Of a stretch of 62,708 bases of DNA, positions 58,263 to 62,708 are shown in pieces. The notes under the pieces were generated by a model. The model did not search any database. It saw nothing but the letters and a program-made list of their open reading frames with translations, and was not told the origin of the DNA. Position numbers and translations under genes: made by a program. Numbering within the stretch: position 1 is the stretch's first letter; each line of letters opens with the position of its first letter. The DNA comes from Fibrobacter sp. (GTDB taxonomy: Bacteria > Fibrobacterota > Fibrobacteria > Fibrobacterales > Fibrobacteraceae): NCBI GenBank assembly GCA_024398965.1, contig JAKSIF010000015.1:1-62708 (forward strand). The letters are read 5' to 3'.

Positions 58263-59369
58263 GTGGCTTATACCGGGTTAAAAAAGTGGAGATTCATTCT
58301 CATCGCTTTGGCAGTGGCGCTGACGTGCCTCGCCTCCCCGGCTATTGCTGCAAGTAATACCAGCAAATCCAAACAGGAATCATCTAAACAAACCAAGGCC
58401 AAGGACGCCAAGAAAAAGAAGGATTCCAAGAAGGCAAAAAAATCTAGGCCTACCAAGAACGCGCCGCAAAAAGCCCAATTGGTTTCACAGGACGATATTT
58501 TTGAAAATGCAGAACCCGTAACAGACGAATTCGAGAATTCTCCCGAGGGTAAGAAAGTTACCATCAAGTCCAACGATCCCAAGGGATTCACCAAAGCCCT
58601 TCTTTACGAAAAAGAGGGCGTAGAAGTAGAGGTTGAATTCGTAGATCTGAACCAGATGTCCTCCTCCAAGAAAAAGAAGAAGACCCAAAAGGAAAAACAG
58701 CTGGAAGCCGAGGAAAAAGACGCAAGCACAAATCCCGACGACTACATCGATTTTTCCACAATGCTGGTTCCCGTAACCCACGAAGCACTGCTAGGATCCC
58801 GCTACGGCATTCGTGATCACCGCCTACACCGCGGAGTAGACGTTCAAGTCATCAAGGAAGAACCCGTTGTTGCAGCCTATCCTGGCAAGGTCATCGTATC
58901 CAAGTACAACAAGGGCGGCTACGGCCATTACGTTCTCCTTCAGCACGAAAACAACCTGCAGACTCTATACGGACACTTGTCAGAAAGATCCGTCAAGGTC
59001 GGCGACGAAGTCTTCCCTGGCGACATCGTAGGCCTGGCAGGAAACTCAGGAAAATCCTCCGGAGCACACCTCCACTTTGAAATCCGTTACAAGAACGACA
59101 TCAATATCGACCCGGCCACCGTCATCAATTTTCCAAAATGGGAACTGCAGCCTGGTGCCGCCCACATGTCCAAGAAGAAAATCCTGAACGCCCATTACAA
59201 CATGCAGAAGAAGCTGAAGTCTGAAAACCTCTATATTGTAAAGGCCGGCGACACCATCGAAGATGTTGCCAACTGGTTCTACATTTCTGTCGATGCCGTA
59301 CGTCGAATCAACGGACTAAAAAAAGACCAACCCATCAGGGTTGGCATGCGCCTCAAAGGCTGTAAGTAA
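58263..59369 (+). CDS. M23 peptidoglycan endopeptidase with C-terminal LysM
   Basis: 368 residues from GTG (AAAGGA upstream). A signal peptide or membrane anchor (FILIALAVALTCLASPAIA) leads to a lysine-rich disordered stretch (about 30-70), another charged stretch, then the LytM/M23 domain (about 180-285): HRLHRGVDVQV (zinc His and Asp), GHYVLLQHENNLQTLYGHLSE, VGLAGNSGKSSGAHLHFEIRYKN (HLH motif). The C-terminal LysM is YIVKAGDTIEDVANWFYISVDAVRRINGL. All metal ligands are present, so it is probably active on cell wall cross-links. 15 bp after DUF486. Confidence 0.92.
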   Translation: MAYTGLKKWRFILIALAVALTCLASPAIAASNTSKSKQESSKQTKAKDAKKKKDSKKAKKSRPTKNAPQKAQLVSQDDIFENAEPVTDEFENSPEGKKVTIKSNDPKGFTKALLYEKEGVEVEVEFVDLNQMSSSKKKKKTQKEKQLEAEEKDASTNPDDYIDFSTMLVPVTHEALLGSRYGIRDHRLHRGVDVQVIKEEPVVAAYPGKVIVSKYNKGGYGHYVLLQHENNLQTLYGHLSERSVKVGDEVFPGDIVGLAGNSGKSSGAHLHFEIRYKNDINIDPATVINFPKWELQPGAAHMSKKKILNAHYNMQKKLKSENLYIVKAGDTIEDVANWFYISVDAVRRINGLKKDQPIRVGMRLKGCK

Positions 59370-59374
59370 AGTTA

Positions 59375-60151
59375 TTAACCGTCCTTGCGACGGTAGCCGC
59401 TCAACGCCAAAAGAACCAGAGCCGGGGTATAGAAATACCATACAAAGTTGTTCGCCACGGTAGCCACGATTTCCTGAGTACTGTGGTCTGCGCCGGTAGC
59501 CAGTGACAATCCCACACAGGCATCACAGCAGAAGAACAGGATCATACCATACTTAATGCAACGGGCATTCTTTTCCGGAAAATACCCAACCCCAGGTACC
59601 TTGCATGCAACGACAACGGAACAGATCAAGAAAGTTCCGTAGGTGGCAATAATAGGAACCGTTGCACTTTCAAACACGCTGAACAAATGCAGTGCATTGG
59701 TTATAAACATCACCGCAAAGGGAAAACAAATAATCCAGGGAACATCCTTATCCGAATCACTAACGCGGGAATGCCTGAAAATAAACAAAGCCTGGACTAC
59801 CATGAAAAAACAGATACCTAGCAACGTGTAATCAGAGCTATGTTTAAACAAAGCCGCTACATTATGCAAAATCTTAAGGCAAAAGTCTGCACACAGCGCC
59901 ATGGCAAAACCGGACTGCAACAGCGTGCGATCGCGAGCACACAGACAGGATCTACCAATAAAGAATACAACAATGGTAACGATAGTAGTTACCGCGAACT
60001 TGGCATAGTTCTGGAAATGGCTTGAATCCACAAGGCACTGTTCTACTGCTCCGCACTGATAGAATACATACCAGTCCCGAACAAAGAAGGCTACCGCAAG
60101 AATTGCAACCAGGATCAGTGCTGCCACAACATGATTTTTCTTGTATTTCAT
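59375..60151 (-). CDS. multi-pass membrane protein, possibly YhhN-like
   Basis: 258 residues with about eight hydrophobic segments: VVAALILVAILAVAFF, FAVTTIVTIVVFFIG, LLGICFFMVVQALFIF, WIICFPFAVMFITNALHLFSVF, IIATYGTFLICSVVVACKV, YGMILFFCCDACVGLSLATG, and FVWYFYTPALVLLAL. The regions ALCADFCLKIL and FFCCDACVGLSL each hold an intramembrane Asp, as in the YhhN/TMEM86 lysoplasmalogenase family, but overall likeness is weak. Unusual number of Cys residues. Convergent with the M23 gene (5 bp apart). Confidence 0.5.
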   Translation of the reverse strand: MKYKKNHVVAALILVAILAVAFFVRDWYVFYQCGAVEQCLVDSSHFQNYAKFAVTTIVTIVVFFIGRSCLCARDRTLLQSGFAMALCADFCLKILHNVAALFKHSSDYTLLGICFFMVVQALFIFRHSRVSDSDKDVPWIICFPFAVMFITNALHLFSVFESATVPIIATYGTFLICSVVVACKVPGVGYFPEKNARCIKYGMILFFCCDACVGLSLATGADHSTQEIVATVANNFVWYFYTPALVLLALSGYRRKDG

Positions 60152-60213
60152 TCCTCCCCCAAAATTTTCAAATAAAGCAATCTTTATTTAGACTTGCAGA
60201 ATTCAACCTTCAC

Positions 60214-60837
60214 TTACAACGCCAGGAAAGCAGCCTTCAGTTCGCGGGCGGCAGCTTCTGGGTCAGCGGCCTTCTGGATTGCGGAAACGGCACAGATGCC
60301 TGCGATTCCGGAGCCAGCCAAAACATGGATGTTATCCTTGTTCAGGCCACCGATGGCATTCACAGGAATGGGAACCGCCTTCACGATGTCCTTCAAGGTA
60401 TCAACGCTTGTAAGGATGGTGACCACCTTGGTGGTTGTGGGATAAATGGCGCCCACACCGCAGTAGTCTGCACCCTGTTCATAGGCTTCAAGAGCCTGGG
60501 GCACCGTCTTGGTGGTGGCTCCCACAATCTTATCCGGGCCCATGAGCTTACGGGCTGTAGAAACCGGCATATCGGTCTGCCCCACATGAACACCTTCGGC
60601 ACCAATAGCGAGGGCAACGTCTACGCGGTCATCGATAATCAGGGGCACGTTATAGCGGCTGGTGATTTCATGAACTGCGGCAGCCAACTCCATGTATTCG
60701 CGGGTAGACTTGTTCTTTTCGCGAAGCTGGATGATGGTAGCGCCACCCTTGCAGGCCGCCTCCACAGAAGGCAAGAACTTTTCGGCGGGAACGGTAGAAC
60801 TATCGGTAATGAAGTAAAGAGTGGTATCAAGATTCAT
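60214..60837 (-). CDS. thiE: thiamine-phosphate synthase
   Basis: 207 residues, TIM barrel. Blocks: LYFITDSSTVPAEKFLPSVEAACKGGATIIQLREKN (diphosphate and Mg site), VPLIIDDRVDVALAIGAEGVHVGQTDMPVSTARKLMG, VGATTKTVPQALEAYEQGADYCGVGAIYPTTTK, and IPVNAIGGLNKDNIHVL. It joins the pyrimidine and thiazole phosphates to form thiamine monophosphate. The start ATG at 60837 lies in the last codons of the diguanylate cyclase gene (11-bp overlap). No other thiamine gene nearby and no TPP riboswitch seen upstream. Confidence 0.93.
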   Translation of the reverse strand: MNLDTTLYFITDSSTVPAEKFLPSVEAACKGGATIIQLREKNKSTREYMELAAAVHEITSRYNVPLIIDDRVDVALAIGAEGVHVGQTDMPVSTARKLMGPDKIVGATTKTVPQALEAYEQGADYCGVGAIYPTTTKVVTILTSVDTLKDIVKAVPIPVNAIGGLNKDNIHVLAGSGIAGICAVSAIQKAADPEAAARELKAAFLAL

Positions 60838-62389
60838 GGGCTGCGCCAATATCCTTTACATACAAATACAAGGTCTGGTTTTCTGCGGTGTAATCATCGG
60901 AGGGAATCATTTCCATCATCACACGGCGGTAACCATCGGCAGAAAGTCGCCTATAGAAAATACTCAGAGACGTATTTCCTTCCGTAAAATAACTGCGCAA
61001 GAATTCCAGGGAAGTCTTTTCCAGGTAGCCGCTTAAGTCTTCGGCATGAACCTGTCCGGACTTTCCAAAGCCATGAAGCCATTCGGAAATTTTATGGGAG
61101 AAACCCTTCTGTTCCGTTTTCTCATCCTGGTTCATCTTGATGATTCCATAGGAATCAGCCATCAGGTTAACCTTCAGAATCTTGGTATAGGAATTGCAGA
61201 CCGCATCAAAGGCTTCGCGCTGGCCACGGCGATCTACGCCCTTGGACTTGTAGTACATTTCCTTATCGCGATACATCATCTGGTCTGCAGACTTTTTCAA
61301 TTCCATCAGACTAGCATCAGGCATATCCCGTTTAGCTGCATAACCAATAGAAAGAGACAAATCCTTTATTCTTAGGCCTTTCCACTGGTCAACTTCATTT
61401 TCAAGCCTTTCCTTATATTTCTTGCCGGATTCATCGGAATGTACAGCAACAATAAATTCGTCACCACCTACGCGGTAAACCTTGCCGCTTCCGGAAAAGG
61501 CGTTGGTAATGCAAAGGCTGGCCCCTTGAATCAGCTCGTCTCCTGCAAGATGTCCTAGAGAATCATTGACCTGCTTTAAACTATTCACGTCCACAGAAAA
61601 AAGAATAAAGTCGTCTTCTACAGGATGTTCCTCATAACGCCTAAAGTCATCTTCGTAGGAACGTCGATTGTATACCTGGGTCAGTTCATCGGTAGTAGAT
61701 GCCAGTACCAGGCGATCGTTATGCTCCCTTGATGCAATGAATACGTGAATGATGGTACAGCCTACTGCATAGCCAACAGCATAGAAAGGTGCGTTGGGGA
61801 AGAAAAACTGGAATATACCGCACAATATGGGAGCCAACACGAAAACAAAAACGGCGGCATATTGCTTACGGGTATCCCCCTTCTTACTTAAGACAGAAAT
61901 TGCCGTAATCAAACCAATCAACACATAGATAAAGTACTGATTAAAGAACGCAACCTGCCTAAAGGCTTCGCATTGGTATTCGTTATTGGGGCCGATGGTA
62001 AAGATGGTGGGTACAAAAATATTCCTTATTACCAAGGCTGTCTGAAAAACCACCGCCAGAAGAACCAGCGCACGGAAAAACCTTTTATGGTGGATTTCGC
62101 TGCCTAGATAAACCAGAACAAAATGAAGCCAAACGTACGCCGAGATTACCGTAAAAATATGGAACCCAGTAGTTATCCAAAAAAGGAACGACGGATGGCC
62201 AACTTCGGGCATGGCCGCAATTCCCCACAGGGCATCCTGCAAGCAAAAGAACACACACCAGGAAACAAGAATTCGATAAGCCTTATCTACAGGGGAGGCC
62301 TCGTTCTTATAGGTATAGGCATGCCACAAGATAATCGCCAGAATTATGGCGAATGTCAAAGAAGCAATCCAGTAAAGAGCCTGTTCCAT
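60827..62389 (-). CDS. membrane diguanylate cyclase with C-terminal extension (GGDEF)
   Basis: 520 residues. Seven hydrophobic segments in the first 220 residues resemble a MASE/7TM sensor. The GGDEF domain (about 240-395) starts TTDELTQVYNRRSYEDDFRRYE and has RVGGDEFIVAVHSDESG and LSLSIGYAAKRDMPD. No RxxD I-site precedes the motif (GSGK). The C-terminal 125 residues (about 395-520) form an additional alpha/beta domain (SYGIIKMNQDEKTEQKGFSHKISEWLHG, YLYVKDIGAAHES) of unknown kind. It should make c-di-GMP. The thiE gene overlaps its end. Confidence 0.87.
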   Translation of the reverse strand: MEQALYWIASLTFAIILAIILWHAYTYKNEASPVDKAYRILVSWCVFFCLQDALWGIAAMPEVGHPSFLFWITTGFHIFTVISAYVWLHFVLVYLGSEIHHKRFFRALVLLAVVFQTALVIRNIFVPTIFTIGPNNEYQCEAFRQVAFFNQYFIYVLIGLITAISVLSKKGDTRKQYAAVFVFVLAPILCGIFQFFFPNAPFYAVGYAVGCTIIHVFIASREHNDRLVLASTTDELTQVYNRRSYEDDFRRYEEHPVEDDFILFSVDVNSLKQVNDSLGHLAGDELIQGASLCITNAFSGSGKVYRVGGDEFIVAVHSDESGKKYKERLENEVDQWKGLRIKDLSLSIGYAAKRDMPDASLMELKKSADQMMYRDKEMYYKSKGVDRRGQREAFDAVCNSYTKILKVNLMADSYGIIKMNQDEKTEQKGFSHKISEWLHGFGKSGQVHAEDLSGYLEKTSLEFLRSYFTEGNTSLSIFYRRLSADGYRRVMMEMIPSDDYTAENQTLYLYVKDIGAAHES

Positions 62390-62439
62390 CGCAAATAATC
62401 TAAATAAAAATCAAGTCGACGGCATCCCGATGGTTTAAA

Positions 62440-62708
62440 CTACACGTACAGATAGTCATTCAGCACAGGCTGGAGGCCTTCGCCGCTAATATCCTTGTAC
62501 ATGGCGTTGAAACTACGGTTGTCGTTGATTTCGAACTGCTCGTCGCCCTCGGCGTCGGAGGTCTTCTTGCCGGCATTTACGTCGGCGGTCTTGGTTTTGA
62601 CCTCGTCGTCGCGGTCCTTGTACTTTTCTTCGTGGTCGCCAACGCCTGTGGAGACACCTGCGGAAACCTTGGTGGCGGCAATCTTTACGATGCCGTTACG
62701 GAATTCCT
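62440..62708 (-). CDS. unidentified protein, C-terminal part (truncated by window edge)
   Basis: An open frame enters at the right edge on the minus strand and stops at 62440-62442; 89 residues are visible (EFRNGIVKIAATKVSAGVS, TGVGDHEEKYKDRDDEVKTK, ..., NDYLYV). It is rich in Asp, Glu, Lys and Thr, with no hydrophobic stretch. The start is outside the window. I do not recognise a family. Confidence 0.6.
   Translation of the reverse strand, partial: EFRNGIVKIAATKVSAGVSTGVGDHEEKYKDRDDEVKTKTADVNAGKKTSDAEGDEQFEINDNRSFNAMYKDISGEGLQPVLNDYLYV

Overview
The window looks like a chromosomal segment of a Fibrobacter species (rumen or gut cellulose degrader). The best evidence is two lipoproteins carrying the Fibrobacter major paralogous (FISUMP) domain behind serine-rich linkers, a large secreted family-51 glycoside hydrolase with carbohydrate-binding N-terminal repeats, and Gram-negative envelope genes (lpxC, lpxD, a separate fabZ-like gene, and an Omp85-type barrel). 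Most genes use ATG with AGGAG-like ribosome sites. Many sit in short operons joined by ATGA or TAATG overlaps.

Layout. 1-8.2 kb is accessory DNA: the end of an MFS exporter, a tandem pair of FISUMP lipoproteins, a UPF0175/DUF3368 toxin-antitoxin pair, an Rpn-type nuclease and an AbiEi/AbiEii pair, with copies of a structured intergenic repeat and a duplicated promoter/leader block between them. 8.2-12.1 kb (minus strand) holds a ZIP metal transporter, a methyltransferase, a DUF1848 protein and an NhaC-type antiporter. 12.3-24.1 kb is mostly plus strand: ruvAB, an RND/MMPL exporter, an aspartate aminotransferase, an FHA-ABC transporter coupled to a Ser/Thr kinase, a YraN nuclease and a Sua5/YciO/YrdC protein; an Omp85-like barrel at 14-15.4 kb faces them. 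24.4-32.6 kb (minus) is an envelope block (lipid kinase, lpxD, an orphan antitoxin, lpxC, fabZ), a gamma carbonic anhydrase, two secreted proteins of unknown role, a thioesterase and a pyridoxamine kinase. 32.8-38.4 kb holds the glycogen branching enzyme glgB and, convergent with it, the GH51 glucanase. 38.4-46.4 kb holds a DsbA-like lipoprotein, prfC, a diguanylate cyclase, rlmH, a phosphoesterase, slyD-rpiA and two small envelope proteins. 46.5-46.9 kb is a non-coding array with a 63-bp period. 46.9-62.7 kb holds a U32 protein, two paralogous secreted proteins, RNase H, an envelope operon (PHP phosphatase, beta-barrel, glutaminyl cyclase, DUF4416, DUF486, M23 peptidase), thiE with a second diguanylate cyclase, and a truncated gene at the edge.

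The most unusual observations are: (1) the array at 46493-46870, six units of about 63 bp, each holding an inverted pair of TTAGGACTAA-like decamers 28 bp apart and with little other conservation, which matches no feature class I know; (2) a 142-bp block with promoter and hairpin leader copied in front of two unrelated accessory genes; (3) a dispersed repeat of the type GTCATCCTGAGCGAAG that appears in frame inside lpxD, the U32 gene and the serine-rich linkers of the FISUMP lipoproteins; and (4) an orphan antitoxin with its own operator-promoter inside the lipid A gene cluster. No tRNA, rRNA, CRISPR array or insertion sequence was recognised.
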